Made by a program: the position numbers and the translations under genes
From: Betaproteobacteria bacterium GR16-43
GTDB taxonomy: Bacteria > Pseudomonadota > Gammaproteobacteria > Burkholderiales > Usitatibacteraceae
Length of the DNA: 64,000 bases
Assembly: GCA_001953215.1 (NCBI GenBank)
Contig: CP019169.1
Coordinates: 1,178,001-1,242,000 of the forward strand
Direction: 5' to 3'
Part shown: positions 39,954-50,559 of the stretch, piece by piece
How positions within the stretch are numbered: position 1 is the first letter of the stretch
Layout of the letters: every line of letters begins with the position of its first letter
Notes under the pieces: model-generated
What the model was told of the DNA's origin: nothing
The model's input: the letters and a program-made list of their open reading frames with translations, nothing else
Database searches by the model: none

Positions 39954-40860
39954 GGCGGCTCCCCTTCGGGTTGATGCGTTCGCGCTTGTTGCGCTCGTCG
40001 GCCTTGGCCGCGGGCGCCGGCGGCGCGGCGATCGGCGTGGGCAGCACCATCACGTAACGGTTGTTGTCGACGCCGGCCGCGGGCTTGGCCACGATCCGCG
40101 CGAACACGAAGGCCGCGTTCTTCTCGACGCTCGTCACCTGCGCGACGCCGAGCCCCGGCGGGTAGGTTCCGTCGATGCCCGAGGTCACGAACTGGTCGCC
40201 GTTCTGGATATCCGCCGAGACGGGCATGAACGGGACTTCCAGCGCGCCTTCCTTGCCGGAGCCCGACGCGATGGCGCGAAGGCCGTTCCTCACCAGCATC
40301 ACCGGCACGGCCTGGCCCTTCTCGGTGAGCAGCGTCACTTCGCTCGTGAAGGTGCCCACGGTGGTGACCTGCCCCACGACGCCGCTGCCGTCGATCACCG
40401 GCATGCCCGGGCGCACGCCCTGCGTGAGGCCGCGGCCGATCACGATCTTGCGGACGAAGGGATTCCTCGCGTTGTAGAGGACCTCGGCGATCATGCCGTC
40501 GGAGGTGTAGCGCGACTTGCCGGGCGCCATGTTGAGGAGCAGCTCCTGCTCCTTCACCAGCAGCTTCGATTGCTGGGCCGCGGCCGATTGCTCCAGCAGC
40601 TTCACCTTGAGCTCCTGGTTCTCGCGCAGCAGGCGGTCCTGGTTGGTGAAGTAGTCCGTCATGCGGCCGAACATCTCGCCGGGCAGCGAAGCCGCGCGCT
40701 GCGCGGGCTGGGCGAGGACCGAGAGGGAGAGCCGCACCGTCTCCAGCGCGCCGAAGCGGTGGTCGGCGATCATCAGGGCGATCGCCACGAGGGCGAAGAA
40801 CGTGAGCCGCGCGAGGGGGCTGGGGCCGCGGTGGAAGAACGGGAGAGGCTCGTACATCAC
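39940..40860 (-). CDS. mreC: rod shape-determining protein MreC
   Basis: 306 residues. One N-terminal membrane helix, a coiled-coil segment (about 65-110), then the two small beta domains of MreC in the periplasm, with NPFVRKIVIGRGLTQGVRPG and VTSGIDGTYPPGLGVAQV. It scaffolds PBP2 for elongation. The gene begins GTG-ATG (40860/40857). It is 36 bases downstream of mreB, and that gap contains a hairpin. Confidence 0.95.
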   Translation of the reverse strand: MMYEPLPFFHRGPSPLARLTFFALVAIALMIADHRFGALETVRLSLSVLAQPAQRAASLPGEMFGRMTDYFTNQDRLLRENQELKVKLLEQSAAAQQSKLLVKEQELLLNMAPGKSRYTSDGMIAEVLYNARNPFVRKIVIGRGLTQGVRPGMPVIDGSGVVGQVTTVGTFTSEVTLLTEKGQAVPVMLVRNGLRAIASGSGKEGALEVPFMPVSADIQNGDQFVTSGIDGTYPPGLGVAQVTSVEKNAAFVFARIVAKPAAGVDNNRYVMVLPTPIAAPPAPAAKADERNKRERINPKGSRREGR

Positions 40861-40866
40861 CGCTTC

Positions 40867-40893
40867 GAATAAAGGAGTCTGACCCCTTTATTC
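40867..40893. repeat. REP-like hairpin between mreB and mreC
   Basis: GAATAAAGG (40867-40875) pairs exactly with 40885-40893 across a 9-base centre. The minus strand reads through GGGGTCAGACTCC, sharing GGGGTCAG with the large inverted repeat at 9094. It fills nearly the whole 36-base mreB-mreC gap and could lower read-through from mreB into mreC. Confidence 0.7.
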
Positions 40894-40896
40894 ATC

Positions 40897-42030
<1,134 letters not shown>

Positions 42031-42046
42031 TTAGGCGATTTTTTGC

Positions 42047-42331
42047 ATGCTTTCCCTCCAGGACGTCCAGCGCATCGCCCGATTGGCCCGGCTCGAGCTT
42101 TCCGGAGCCGAGGCCGAGGCCATGCGCGAACAGATGAACGCCATCCTCGCGATGGTCGACCAGATGTCCGCGGTCGACACGCAGGGCGTCGAGCCCATGT
42201 CGCATCCGCAGGACGTCACCCAGCGCTTGCGCGATGACGTCGTCACGGAGCCCGATCGCCGCGACGACTTCCTCGCCCTGGCGCCGCAGGCCGAGGACGG
42301 CCTCTACCTCGTCCCCAAAGTGATCGACTAG
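42047..42331 (+). CDS. gatC: aspartyl/glutamyl-tRNA amidotransferase subunit C
   Basis: 94 residues. Small belt subunit that holds GatA and GatB together in the tRNA-dependent amidotransferase. Family features are [13 protein letters not shown] at the N-terminus and the C-terminal [10 protein letters not shown]. It is two bases from gatA, the first gene of gatCAB. Confidence 0.95.
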   Translation: MLSLQDVQRIARLARLELSGAEAEAMREQMNAILAMVDQMSAVDTQGVEPMSHPQDVTQRLRDDVVTEPDRRDDFLALAPQAEDGLYLVPKVID

Positions 42332-42333
42332 CC

Positions 42334-43815
42334 GTGCACCGCGAGACCCTGAAGGCGCTCTCGGCGCAGCTCGCCGCACGGAAGCTTTCGAGCGTCGAGG
42401 TGACCACGCATTTCCTCGACCGCATCGAGCGAGCGCAATCCGTGCTGAACGCGTTCATCACGGTCGATCGCGAAAAGAGCCTTGCGCAAGCGAAGGCTGC
42501 GGATGCCCGCCTGGCGAAGGGCGACGCCGCGCCGCTCACCGGCATTCCCGTCGCCCACAAGGACCTCTTCTGCGCGAAGGGCTGGCGCACCACCGCCGGC
42601 TCGAAGATCCTCTCCAACTTCATCGCGCCCTACGACGCGCACGTGATCGAGCAGTTCGACCGGGCGGGCGCCGTGCTGCTCGGCAAGGCGAACATGGACG
42701 AGTTCGCGATGGGCTCGTCGTGCGAGAACTCCGCCTACGGGTGCGTGCGCAATCCGTGGGACACCAACGCGGTTCCAGGCGGAAGCTCCGGGGGATCCGC
42801 GGCCGCCGTGGCCGCGCGCCTCGCCCCTGCCGCCACCGCCACGGACACCGGCGGCTCCATCCGCCAGCCCGCGTCGTTCACCGGCGTGAGCGGGTTGCGC
42901 CCCACGTACGGACGCGTCTCCCGCTACGGCATGGTGGCCTTCGCCTCGTCGCTCGACCAGGGCGGCTGCATCGCGAAGACCGCGGAAGACCTCGCGATGG
43001 TGCTCGACGTGATGGCCTCGTACGACGAACGCGATTCCACGTGCCTCGACCACCCGAAGGACGACTACGTAGGGAGCCTCGGGCGTGGCGTGAAGGGCCT
43101 GCGCATCGGCCTGCCGAAGGAATACTTCACGAAGGACGTCGCGCGCGACGTGATCGACCCGATCCTCGCCGCGGTCGAGCAATACAAGAAGCTCGGCGCG
43201 ACCGTGGTGGACGTGAGCCTGCCGAACCAGAAGCTCTCGGTGCCGGTGTACTACGTGATCGCGCCCGCGGAAGCGTCGTCCAACCTCTCGCGCTTCGACG
43301 GCGTGCGTTACGGCCATCGCGCGGAGAAGTACTCGGACCTGATGGACCTCTACCAGAAGTCCCGCGCCGAGGGCTTCGGCGCCGAGGCCAAGCGCCGCAT
43401 CATGATCGGCACGTACGTGCTGTCCCACGGCTACTACGACGCGTACTACCTCCAGGCGCAGAAGATCCGCCGGCTCATCGCGCGCGACTTCATCGAAGCG
43501 TTCAAGCAATGCGATGTGATCATGGGTCCGGCCGCGCCGACGGTGGCCTACGACCTGGGCGCCAAGGTGACGGACCCGGTGCAGATGTACCTCGACGACC
43601 TCTACACGATCCCCATCAACCTCGCGGGGCTGCCGGGCATGTCGATTCCTTGCGGGTTCGGCAACAAGGGCCGGCCGGTGGGGTTGCAGATCGTGGGCAA
43701 TTATTTTGATGAAGCTCGCATGCTCGCCGTCGCTCACGCGTTCCAGCAGGCGACGGACTGGCACGAGAAGGAACCTCCCTCTCCCTTGGGAGAGGGCCGG
43801 GGAGAGGGTCGATGA
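42334..43815 (+). CDS. gatA: aspartyl/glutamyl-tRNA amidotransferase subunit A
   Basis: 493 residues. Amidase-signature enzyme that frees ammonia from glutamine for converting Glu-tRNA(Gln) or Asp-tRNA(Asn). The Ser-cisSer-Lys triad is intact: Lys76 (VAHKD), Ser151 (PGGSSGGS) and Ser175 ([11 protein letters not shown]). GTG start. The normal protein should end around [11 protein letters not shown]; the last dozen or so residues (from about EPPSPL) are encoded by a REP-like palindrome that has replaced or extended the original C-terminus. The stop codon overlaps gatB (ATGA). Confidence 0.96.
   Translation: MHRETLKALSAQLAARKLSSVEVTTHFLDRIERAQSVLNAFITVDREKSLAQAKAADARLAKGDAAPLTGIPVAHKDLFCAKGWRTTAGSKILSNFIAPYDAHVIEQFDRAGAVLLGKANMDEFAMGSSCENSAYGCVRNPWDTNAVPGGSSGGSAAAVAARLAPAATATDTGGSIRQPASFTGVSGLRPTYGRVSRYGMVAFASSLDQGGCIAKTAEDLAMVLDVMASYDERDSTCLDHPKDDYVGSLGRGVKGLRIGLPKEYFTKDVARDVIDPILAAVEQYKKLGATVVDVSLPNQKLSVPVYYVIAPAEASSNLSRFDGVRYGHRAEKYSDLMDLYQKSRAEGFGAEAKRRIMIGTYVLSHGYYDAYYLQAQKIRRLIARDFIEAFKQCDVIMGPAAPTVAYDLGAKVTDPVQMYLDDLYTIPINLAGLPGMSIPCGFGNKGRPVGLQIVGNYFDEARMLAVAHAFQQATDWHEKEPPSPLGEGRGEGR
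43777..43809. repeat. REP-like palindrome inside the 3' end of gatA
   Basis: CCCTCTCCC (43777-43785) and GGGAGAGGG (43788-43796) form a 9-bp stem with a 2-base loop, followed by CCGGGGAGAGGGT. I know this kind of sequence as a dispersed intergenic repeat in many proteobacteria. Here it is translated as the gatA C-terminal tail and ends three bases before the gatB start codon. Confidence 0.75.
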
Positions 43816-45251
43816 GGGCCGACTGGGAAGTCGTCATCGGCCTCGAGACCCACGCGCAACTGACGACGGCGTCGAAAATCTTTTCGGGCGCATCGACCGC
43901 ATTCGGCGCGCCCCCGAACACGCAGGCCTCCGCAGTGGATATCGCGCTGCCCGGCACGCTGCCCGTGTTGAACAAGGGCGCGGTCGAGCGCGCGATCCGC
44001 TTCGGCCTCGCGGTCGGCGGGACGATCGCGCAGCGCTGCGTCTTCGCGCGCAAGAACTACTTCTACCCCGACCTCCCCAAGGGCTACCAGATCAGCCAGT
44101 ACGAGCAACCCGTCGTCGCCGGCGGCACGCTCTCGTTCCTGCTCGACGGCGCGGTGAAGACCGTGCGCCTCACGCGCGCGCACCTGGAAGAGGACGCGGG
44201 CAAGCTGCTGCACGAGGCCGTGCCGGGTTCGAGCGGCGTGGACCTGAATCGCGCCGGAACGCCGCTGCTGGAGATCGTCACCGAGCCCGACATGCGTTCG
44301 GCCGCCGAGGCGGTCGCGTATGCGAAGGCGCTGCACGCGCTCGTCCGCTGGATCGGCATCTGCGACGGCAACATGCAGGAGGGCTCGTTCCGCTGCGATG
44401 CCAACGTTTCCGTGCGCAAGCCCGGTGGTGCGCTCGGCACGCGCTGCGAGATCAAGAACCTGAACTCCTTCCGCTTCCTCGAGAAGGCGATCGAGTACGA
44501 GATCCGCCGCCAGGTCGAGGTGATCGAGGACGGCGGCAAGATCGTGCAGGAGACGCGCCTCTACGACCCCGACCGTGACGAGACGCGGTCGATGCGCTCG
44601 AAGGAAGACGCGCACGACTACCGCTACTTCCCGGATCCGGACCTGCTGCCGCTCGCGATCGATAGGGCGTGGATCGACCGCGTCGGTGGCGCGATGACGG
44701 CGCTGCCGGATGCATTGCGTGGGCGCTACATCTCGCAGCTCGGGCTGTCCCTCTACGACGCGATGTTGCTCACCGAGTCGCGGGAGAAGGCCGCCTTCTT
44801 CGACGAGGTGATGAAAGCGGACGTGCAAGCCAAGATCGCGGCCAACTGGGTCAATGGCGAAGTGTCCGCGCTGCTCAACGACGCGGGGCTGGAATTCGAC
44901 CGGTCTCCCGTGAGTGGGGGCCAACTCTCCCGCATCCTGCAGCTTATCGCGGACGGAACCCTTTCGGGCAAGGGCGCGAAGGAAGTGCTGCGCGAAGTCG
45001 CCCGCGGCGACAGCGCGACCGGCGACGTCGACGAGATCGTGGCTTCGAAGAATCTGAAGCAGATTTCGGACGGCGGCGCGATCGAAGCGGCCGTCGACCA
45101 GGTCATGGCCGCGAACCCGAAGCTGGTCGAGGATTACCGGTCGGGCAAGGAGAAGGCGTTCAACGCCCTGGTGGGCCAGGTCATGAAGGCGACGCAAGGG
45201 AAGGCCAATCCCGCCCAGGTGAACGCGGCCCTGAAGAAGAAGCTGGGCTAG
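43812..45251 (+). CDS. gatB: aspartyl/glutamyl-tRNA amidotransferase subunit B
   Basis: 479 residues. Kinase and tRNA-binding subunit; it phosphorylates the mis-acylated Glu/Asp and accepts ammonia from GatA. N-terminal cradle domain with [30 protein letters not shown] and the [17 protein letters not shown] signature; C-terminal YqeY-like helical tail (about 350-479). It is followed by a hairpin. Confidence 0.97.
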   Translation: MRADWEVVIGLETHAQLTTASKIFSGASTAFGAPPNTQASAVDIALPGTLPVLNKGAVERAIRFGLAVGGTIAQRCVFARKNYFYPDLPKGYQISQYEQPVVAGGTLSFLLDGAVKTVRLTRAHLEEDAGKLLHEAVPGSSGVDLNRAGTPLLEIVTEPDMRSAAEAVAYAKALHALVRWIGICDGNMQEGSFRCDANVSVRKPGGALGTRCEIKNLNSFRFLEKAIEYEIRRQVEVIEDGGKIVQETRLYDPDRDETRSMRSKEDAHDYRYFPDPDLLPLAIDRAWIDRVGGAMTALPDALRGRYISQLGLSLYDAMLLTESREKAAFFDEVMKADVQAKIAANWVNGEVSALLNDAGLEFDRSPVSGGQLSRILQLIADGTLSGKGAKEVLREVARGDSATGDVDEIVASKNLKQISDGGAIEAAVDQVMAANPKLVEDYRSGKEKAFNALVGQVMKATQGKANPAQVNAALKKKLG

Positions 45252-45262
45252 CCCAGCCTCGG

Positions 45263-45281
45263 GCTCCGGAACGTCCGGAGC
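45263..45281. terminator. hairpin between convergent gatB and DUF4124 gene
   Basis: GCTCCGGA-ACG-TCCGGAGC: a perfect 8-bp stem with a 3-base loop, 12 bases past the gatB stop codon and directly beside the stop codon of the opposing gene. It has no U-run on either side, so termination strength is uncertain. Confidence 0.45.
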
Positions 45282-45282
45282 G

Positions 45283-46089
45283 CTAGAGCTTCGGCGCCTC
45301 GCAGGTAACCGAGTACCAGGTGCCGTCGGTCCTCAGGCACAGGAACGTCTCGCCCTTGCGGCAGGCCAGCGTCTTCTCGCCGCACTTGGCCGAACCGCGC
45401 GTCCAGTTGAGCGGCACCACGGTGGTGGGCGCCGCCGCCGGCGCGCCGGCGCTCATCAGGCTGGGGTTGGACTTCAGTTCCTGCCAGCGCTTCTTGTCCG
45501 TGTCGAACTTGGTGCGGATGTCCTGGATTTCCTTCTCGTAGGCCGCCAGGCTCTTCACCAGCGCCGACTTCTCGGCGGTCACGCGCTCGAAGTCGGCGGT
45601 GAGCTGGACCGGCACTTCGCGCGCCTCGGACTTCTTCGCGGCCTTGCTCTTGCCGGCCTTGTAGAACTCCATCTCGTCGCTGATTTCCTGCGTGCGCTTG
45701 TCGACCGCCACGATGCGCTCCTTCGCGCTCTTGATGCGGCCTTCGACGGGCTCGATGTTCCGGTCGCGCGCCATGTCGAATTCGTTGACGTTGCTGTACG
45801 TGTTGACGAGCGCCATGTCCTTCCGGCGCTGCTCGCCGGCGGCGCGCTCGCGCTCCTTGCGCTCGACGGCCTCGGCCTCGCGGGCCTTCAGCTCTTCGGC
45901 GGTGGGCGTGGGGTCGATCTTGCGCAGGACCGAGCCCGAGGCGGAGATCTCGAACATCGGGACCTTCGCGCAGCCGGCCGGCGGCGTGTCGCCGATGTGC
46001 GTCACGCCTTTTTCATCCACGCAGCGGTAGGCCGCCCCAGCCGAGCCGGACACCGCCAACGCGACCACCAGGAAGAGCAGCTTCTTCAT
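45283..46089 (-). CDS. secreted DUF4124 protein with long coiled coil
   Basis: 268 residues. Signal peptide (MKKLLFLVVALAVSGSAGA), DUF4124 segment (AYRCVDEKGVTHIGDTPPAGC), then a long charged helical stretch (about 60-215), likely coiled coil, and a cysteine-containing C-terminal domain (CGEKTLACRKGETFLCLR, with further Cys in SVTCEAP). Not recognised beyond DUF4124. It is the largest of five DUF4124 proteins in the window. It lies 19 bases downstream of pyrE, so is probably co-transcribed with it. Confidence 0.75.
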   Translation of the reverse strand: MKKLLFLVVALAVSGSAGAAYRCVDEKGVTHIGDTPPAGCAKVPMFEISASGSVLRKIDPTPTAEELKAREAEAVERKERERAAGEQRRKDMALVNTYSNVNEFDMARDRNIEPVEGRIKSAKERIVAVDKRTQEISDEMEFYKAGKSKAAKKSEAREVPVQLTADFERVTAEKSALVKSLAAYEKEIQDIRTKFDTDKKRWQELKSNPSLMSAGAPAAAPTTVVPLNWTRGSAKCGEKTLACRKGETFLCLRTDGTWYSVTCEAPKL

Positions 46090-46108
46090 CGTTGTCCTCG
46101 TGCGCACT

Positions 46109-46789
46109 CTAGGCCGCCGCGCCGTAGCGGCGGCGATATTCTTCGATTTTTTCCACGTTCCCGCGCTGCTCCGGCCGCCCCCGCAGGGTGGCCAGGATGT
46201 CGTCCAAAGTGGCAATGGCCGTCACGGGCATGCCGAAATCGCGACGGACTTCCTGCGCCGCCGAGAGGTCACCCTGGCCCTTCTCCTGACGATCGACAGC
46301 AATTAGCACGCCAGCCGGCGTCGCCCCGGCGGCCCGGATGAGTTCCACCGACTCCCGCACCGACGTCCCGGCTGAAATCACGTCGTCGATGATCAGGACA
46401 CGCCCCGCGAGGCTCGCACCCACGATGTTCCCGCCTTCCCCATGGTCCTTCGCCTCCTTGCGATTGAAGCAGAACGGCACATTGTGACCCAACGCGGCAA
46501 GGGCCATCGCCGTTCCGGCCGCCAGCGTGATGCCTTTGTAGGCCGGGCCGAACAGGAGGTCAAACCGGATTCCCGACGCGAGGGCGGCCTGGGCGTAGAA
46601 ACGCGAGACCTCCCCGAGGACGTGCCCGTCGCAGAAAAGCCCCGCGTTGAAGAAGTAGGGGGAGTCGCGCCCGGCCTTGGTCCGGAATTCCCCAAAGCGC
46701 AGGACCTCCGATTCGATCGCGAAAGCGACGAAATCGCGCCGGAAAGCGTCGGGGTCGGGACCGGAAACAGGTGCGGTGGCGGCGCTCAT
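46109..46789 (-). CDS. pyrE: orotate phosphoribosyltransferase
   Basis: 226 residues. Joins orotate to PRPP to give orotidine 5'-monophosphate in pyrimidine synthesis. PRPP loop [13 protein letters not shown] at 131-143; catalytic-loop [13 protein letters not shown] at 108-120. The start is ATG 46789, as longer upstream frames run into the divergent xth gene. Pyrimidine genes are thus split between this locus and pyrRBC' at 145-2881. Confidence 0.96.
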   Translation of the reverse strand: MSAATAPVSGPDPDAFRRDFVAFAIESEVLRFGEFRTKAGRDSPYFFNAGLFCDGHVLGEVSRFYAQAALASGIRFDLLFGPAYKGITLAAGTAMALAALGHNVPFCFNRKEAKDHGEGGNIVGASLAGRVLIIDDVISAGTSVRESVELIRAAGATPAGVLIAVDRQEKGQGDLSAAQEVRRDFGMPVTAIATLDDILATLRGRPEQRGNVEKIEEYRRRYGAAA

Positions 46790-46853
46790 CGCGGGTTTGG
46801 CGGGTACGATACGCGCTATTTTGCCTCTATCCGGCGCAATCCGCCGGGAAACC

Positions 46854-47627
46854 ATGCGCATCGCGACGTTAAACGTGAACGGCCTGCGGTCCGCGGCCGC
46901 GAAGGGCTTCCTCCCATGGATGCGCCGCCAGGCCGCGGACATCGTGTGCCTGCAGGAGATCAAGGCCCAGGAAGCCGACCTTCCCAAGCCGCTGCTGGCC
47001 CCGGCCGGCCTGCATGCCTTCTTCCATCCCGCGCAGAAGAAGGGCTACGCCGGCGTGGCGATCTACACGCGCCATGAACCAGACCAGGTCGTGATCGGAC
47101 TCGGGATCCGGGACATCGACGAGCAGGGCCGATTCCTGCAGGTCGACCTGGGCAAGCTCTCGGTCATCTCGCTCTACCTGCCGTCGGGCTCGTCGGGCGA
47201 GGAGGCGCAGGCGCGCAAGTTCGCCTTCATGAAGCGCTTCCTGCCGCGGCTCGAGGCGATGCGTGCGTGCGGCCGCGAGATCGTGCTGTGCGGGGACTGG
47301 AACATCGCACACAAGGAGATCGACCTGCGCAACTGGCGCTCCAACCAGAAGAATTCCGGATTCCTGCCCGAGGAGCGCGCGTGGATGACGGAGATCTTCG
47401 AGCGCGTGGGCTGGAAGGACGTCTTCCGCGTCGTGGAGCCCGGGGCGGACCACTACACGTTCTGGTCGAATCGCGGCGACGCGTACAACAAGAACGTCGG
47501 CTGGCGGATCGACTACCAGGTCGCCACGCCCGGCATCGCGAAGCTCGCGACGAAGGCCTCGATCTACAAGGCGAAGCGGTTCTCCGACCACGCGCCGCTC
47601 ACGATCGACTATGACTACGAGCTGTGA
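46854..47627 (+). CDS. xth: exodeoxyribonuclease III (second paralogue)
   Basis: 257 residues. Same fold and predicted role (AP-site cleavage, 3'-end trimming) as the gene at 5611, but clearly a different subgroup: [38 protein letters not shown] and the C-terminal [11 protein letters not shown]. The FLPEERAW insertion is typical of the ExoA-like group. It is divergent from pyrE across a 64-base gap. Confidence 0.94.
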   Translation: MRIATLNVNGLRSAAAKGFLPWMRRQAADIVCLQEIKAQEADLPKPLLAPAGLHAFFHPAQKKGYAGVAIYTRHEPDQVVIGLGIRDIDEQGRFLQVDLGKLSVISLYLPSGSSGEEAQARKFAFMKRFLPRLEAMRACGREIVLCGDWNIAHKEIDLRNWRSNQKNSGFLPEERAWMTEIFERVGWKDVFRVVEPGADHYTFWSNRGDAYNKNVGWRIDYQVATPGIAKLATKASIYKAKRFSDHAPLTIDYDYEL

Positions 47628-47639
47628 GTGATGCGAATG

Positions 47640-47744
47640 AAAGGCTTGTTGGACACAGATAAACACAGATAAAAGCAAACGGGTTAAGTCCTATCCTGGT
47701 TTTATCTGTGTTCATCTGTGTTTATCTGTGTCCCACAGCCTTTT
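47640..47744. repeat. inverted repeat built of ACACAGATAAA units
   Basis: Left arm 47640-47674 and right arm 47700-47744 pair over most of their length (AAAGGCT with AGCCTTT at the ends; GGACACAGATAAACACAGAT inside). The right arm has one extra ACACAGAT unit. It fills most of the 129-base gap between xth and the ABC-F gene. Plan and size are like the CACAGAGG element at 36237, but the sequence differs. Confidence 0.8.
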
Positions 47745-47756
47745 CTTGACCCATAG

Positions 47757-49667
47757 ATGCTTCGAATCTCTAACGTAACCCTCCGCCGTGGAGCCCGAGT
47801 GCTCCTCGAAGACGCGACCATGAACGTCCACCCCGGCCACAAGGTGGGCTTCGTGGGGCCCAACGGCGCGGGCAAGTCGAGCGTGTTCGCCCTCGTGCAC
47901 GAGGAGCTGCACGCCGATTCGGGCGAAGTGTCTTACCCGCCCCGCTGGGTGCTCTCGCACGTTTCGCAGGAGACGCCGGCCGTCCAGCGTCCCGCGATCG
48001 AGTTCGCCCTCGATGGCGACGTGGAGCTGCGCGAGATCGAAGCCGCGATCGCCGCCGCCGAGGCTTCGCACGAAGAGGGCGAGGAACTCGCCCACCTGCA
48101 TACGCGCTTCGAGGAGATCGGCGGCTACCAGGCCCGGTCGCGCGCGCAGAGCATGCTGGGCGGCCTGGGCTTCGACACCGAGGCGCAGGCGCGTCCCGTG
48201 GCGTCGTTCTCGGGCGGGTGGCGCATGCGGTTGAACCTCGCGCGCGCGCTCATGTGCCGCGCCGACCTGCTGCTGCTCGACGAGCCCACGAACCACCTCG
48301 ACCTCGACGCCGTGATGTGGCTCGAGGACTGGTTGAAGGCGTACGCGGGCGCCGTCCTGCTCATCACCCACGACCGCGAGTTCCTCGACACGGTGGCGCA
48401 ATCGATCGTGCACATCGAGAACCGCAAGCTGAACACCTACGCGGGCAACTACTCCTCCTTCGAGACGCAGCGCGCCGAGCGCCTCTCCCTGCAGCAAGCG
48501 TCGTACGAGAAGCAGCAGAAGTCGATCGCCCACCTCGAGGCCTTCATCGCGCGCTTCCGTGCGAAGGCCACCAAGGCGGCGCAGGCGCAAAGCCGCATCA
48601 AGGCGCTGGAGAAACTGGAGCGCATCGCCGCGGCGCACGTGGACTCCCCGTTCACCTTCACGTTCCGCGAGCCGGTCGAGAAACCTCGCAGGCTCTTCCA
48701 GCTCGAGGAGGCGAACCTCGGTTACGGCGCGAAGCCGGTGCTCTCAGGCATCGAATGGAGCGTGATGCTGGGCGACGCGATTGGTTTGCTGGGACCCAAC
48801 GGGGCGGGCAAGTCCACGCTGCTGAAGTCGGTGGTCGGCAACCTGCCGCTGCTCTCCGGCACGCTCCACCGCGCGCAGGGGCTGCGCGTGGGCTACTTCG
48901 CGCAGCACCAGGTCGACCAGTTGCGCCTGGAGGAGAGCGCGCTCTGGCACCTCGGGCACATCGCGCCGGGCGTGCGCGAGCAGGAACTGCGCGATTTCCT
49001 CGGCGGATTCGACTTCCGGGGCGACCAGGTGATGCAGGCCGCCGCGAGCCTCTCGGGTGGCGAGAAGGCGCGCCTCGCCCTGGCGCTCATCGTCTGGCAG
49101 CGTCCCAACCTCCTGCTCCTCGACGAACCGACGAACCACCTGGATATCGAGATGCGCGAATCGCTCGCGCAAGCGCTCACCGATTTCGAGGGCGCGCTCG
49201 TGGTCGTCGCGCACGACCGCGCGCTGCTCGCCGCGGCCACGGACCAGTGGCTGCTCGTGGCCGACGGCGCCGTGGTGCCCTTCGACGGCGACCTCGACGA
49301 CTACAAGGAGTGGGCCAAGGCGTACCACGCGCGCGGCACGCAGCGCGAGGAAAAGCCCGGCGCCGTCGACCGCAAGACGCAGCGGCGCTCGCAGGCCGAG
49401 GCTCGCCAGCGCACGGCCGACGCCCGCAAGCCGTTCGAGAAGAAGATCCGCGCCATCGAAATCGAGTTGGAGGCGCTGCAGAAGGAAAGCGTCGAGGCCG
49501 AAGCGTGGCTCGCCTCCGGCGAGGCGTACGAGGACGCCCACAAGGATCGCCTGAAGCTCACGCTGCAGCGCCGCGGCGAGGTCGCCTCGCGCATCGCCAC
49601 GCTCGAGGAGGACTGGCTCTGGCAGCAGGCCGCGCTGGAGGCCGAGGTCAACCGCCCGCGCGAGTAG
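47757..49667 (+). CDS. ABC-F family ATPase (YheS-like)
   Basis: 636 residues, soluble, with two ABC domains and no membrane segment. Domain 1: Walker A GPNGAGKSS, signature FSGGWRMRLNLARAL, Walker B LLLLDEPTNHLD. Domain 2: GPNGAGKSTLL, SLSGGEKARLALAL, LLLLDEPTNHLD. A linker helix pair lies between them, and a charged C-terminal coiled coil covers about 535-636. Length and tail match YheS rather than Uup or EttA. ABC-F proteins act on the ribosome to resolve stalled translation; the exact role of YheS types is still unclear. Confidence 0.9.
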   Translation: MLRISNVTLRRGARVLLEDATMNVHPGHKVGFVGPNGAGKSSVFALVHEELHADSGEVSYPPRWVLSHVSQETPAVQRPAIEFALDGDVELREIEAAIAAAEASHEEGEELAHLHTRFEEIGGYQARSRAQSMLGGLGFDTEAQARPVASFSGGWRMRLNLARALMCRADLLLLDEPTNHLDLDAVMWLEDWLKAYAGAVLLITHDREFLDTVAQSIVHIENRKLNTYAGNYSSFETQRAERLSLQQASYEKQQKSIAHLEAFIARFRAKATKAAQAQSRIKALEKLERIAAAHVDSPFTFTFREPVEKPRRLFQLEEANLGYGAKPVLSGIEWSVMLGDAIGLLGPNGAGKSTLLKSVVGNLPLLSGTLHRAQGLRVGYFAQHQVDQLRLEESALWHLGHIAPGVREQELRDFLGGFDFRGDQVMQAAASLSGGEKARLALALIVWQRPNLLLLDEPTNHLDIEMRESLAQALTDFEGALVVVAHDRALLAAATDQWLLVADGAVVPFDGDLDDYKEWAKAYHARGTQREEKPGAVDRKTQRRSQAEARQRTADARKPFEKKIRAIEIELEALQKESVEAEAWLASGEAYEDAHKDRLKLTLQRRGEVASRIATLEEDWLWQQAALEAEVNRPRE

Positions 49668-49739
49668 CCGTTGTTCGGGCTAGGCAGTCGCATCCCTGCA
49701 AGCGATGGCCATCCCCCATCTCAACCCAGGGAGTCCCCC

Positions 49740-50090
49740 ATGCAACTGCAGTCCGCACTGCCCATCGTCCGCGCCTTGGCCGACGGCGTGAATCCCCTCA
49801 CCGGCGAGCTCTTCGCCGATGCGAGCCCCTATGCCGAGCCGCGCACGCTGCGCGCGCTCTTCTCCGCGGTCGAATTGATGGAGCGCGAAGTCGCGCGGGA
49901 AAAGCGCCGCGAGCGCCTGCCCGCCAACTTCGGCAAGCCGTGGACGGAAGGCGAGGACCACGCGCTCGCCACCGCCTTCGATGCCGGCCTCGCGCTGGCC
50001 GACATCGGGCGCAAGCACGCGCGCACGCTGAGCTCCATCCGGCTGCGGCTCGAAAAGCTCGGGAAGCTCGAGCCGCAGCCGGTTTCCTAG
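49740..50090 (+). CDS. small protein with Myb/SANT-like helical segment
   Basis: 116 residues, no signal peptide. The N-terminal half has two predicted helices (ALPIVRALADGVNPLTGE; RTLRALFSAVELMEREVAREK). The C-terminal half (PWTEGEDHALATAFDAGLAL, then IGRKHARTLSSIRLRLEKLG) looks like a Myb/SANT or helix-turn-helix unit of the kind found in some bacterial DNA-associated proteins. I do not recognise the family. The ATG follows CAGGGAG at a good distance. Possible DNA-binding role is inference only. Confidence 0.7.
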   Translation: MQLQSALPIVRALADGVNPLTGELFADASPYAEPRTLRALFSAVELMEREVAREKRRERLPANFGKPWTEGEDHALATAFDAGLALADIGRKHARTLSSIRLRLEKLGKLEPQPVS

Positions 50091-50091
50091 T

Positions 50092-50484
50092 TCAGTCCTT
50101 CTCCAGCTTCATCACCGTCCCGTTCATGCAGTAGCGCAGGCCGGTGGGCTGGGGGCCGTCGTCGAACACGTGGCCGAGGTGCGCTTCGCAGCGCGCGCAG
50201 TGCACCTCGGTGCGCGTCATGAACCAGCTGCGGTCCTGCGTCTCCGCGACGTTCTCCTTGCTGATGGGGGCGTAGAAGCTCGGCCAGCCGGTGCCCGAGT
50301 CGAACTTCGTCTCCGCGTTGAAGAGCGGCAGCCCGCACGCCACGCAGTGGTACACGCCGGGCTGCTTGCTGTCGTGGTTCGGGCCGGTGAACGCGCGCTC
50401 GGTGCCGTGCTTGCGCGCGATGTTGAACTGCTCCGGCGTCAGCAGGGCTTTCCACTCCGCTTCGGTCTTCACGATCTTGTCCAT
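50092..50484 (-). CDS. msrB: peptide-methionine (R)-S-oxide reductase
   Basis: 130 residues. Reduces methionine-R-sulfoxide in proteins. Zinc-binding pairs C47/C50 (CVAC) and C96/C99 (CARC); catalytic Cys119 in RYCMNGTV, where the usual Ser/Asn after Asn is Gly. TGWPSF is conserved. It is convergent with the preceding small gene (1 base between stop codons) and divergent from the permease gene. Confidence 0.95.
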   Translation of the reverse strand: MDKIVKTEAEWKALLTPEQFNIARKHGTERAFTGPNHDSKQPGVYHCVACGLPLFNAETKFDSGTGWPSFYAPISKENVAETQDRSWFMTRTEVHCARCEAHLGHVFDDGPQPTGLRYCMNGTVMKLEKD

Positions 50485-50559
50485 GGCTGGCTCCTGGAAG
50501 ATGGGAAATTATAGTCGGGCGGGCGCCACGTTCCTTACGTCGGTTATCCTTGCGCCACC

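Noticed and set aside
43765-43815. Frameshift in gatA producing an odd C-terminus
   Set aside because: The reading frame is continuous and the odd tail is fully explained by the palindromic repeat.
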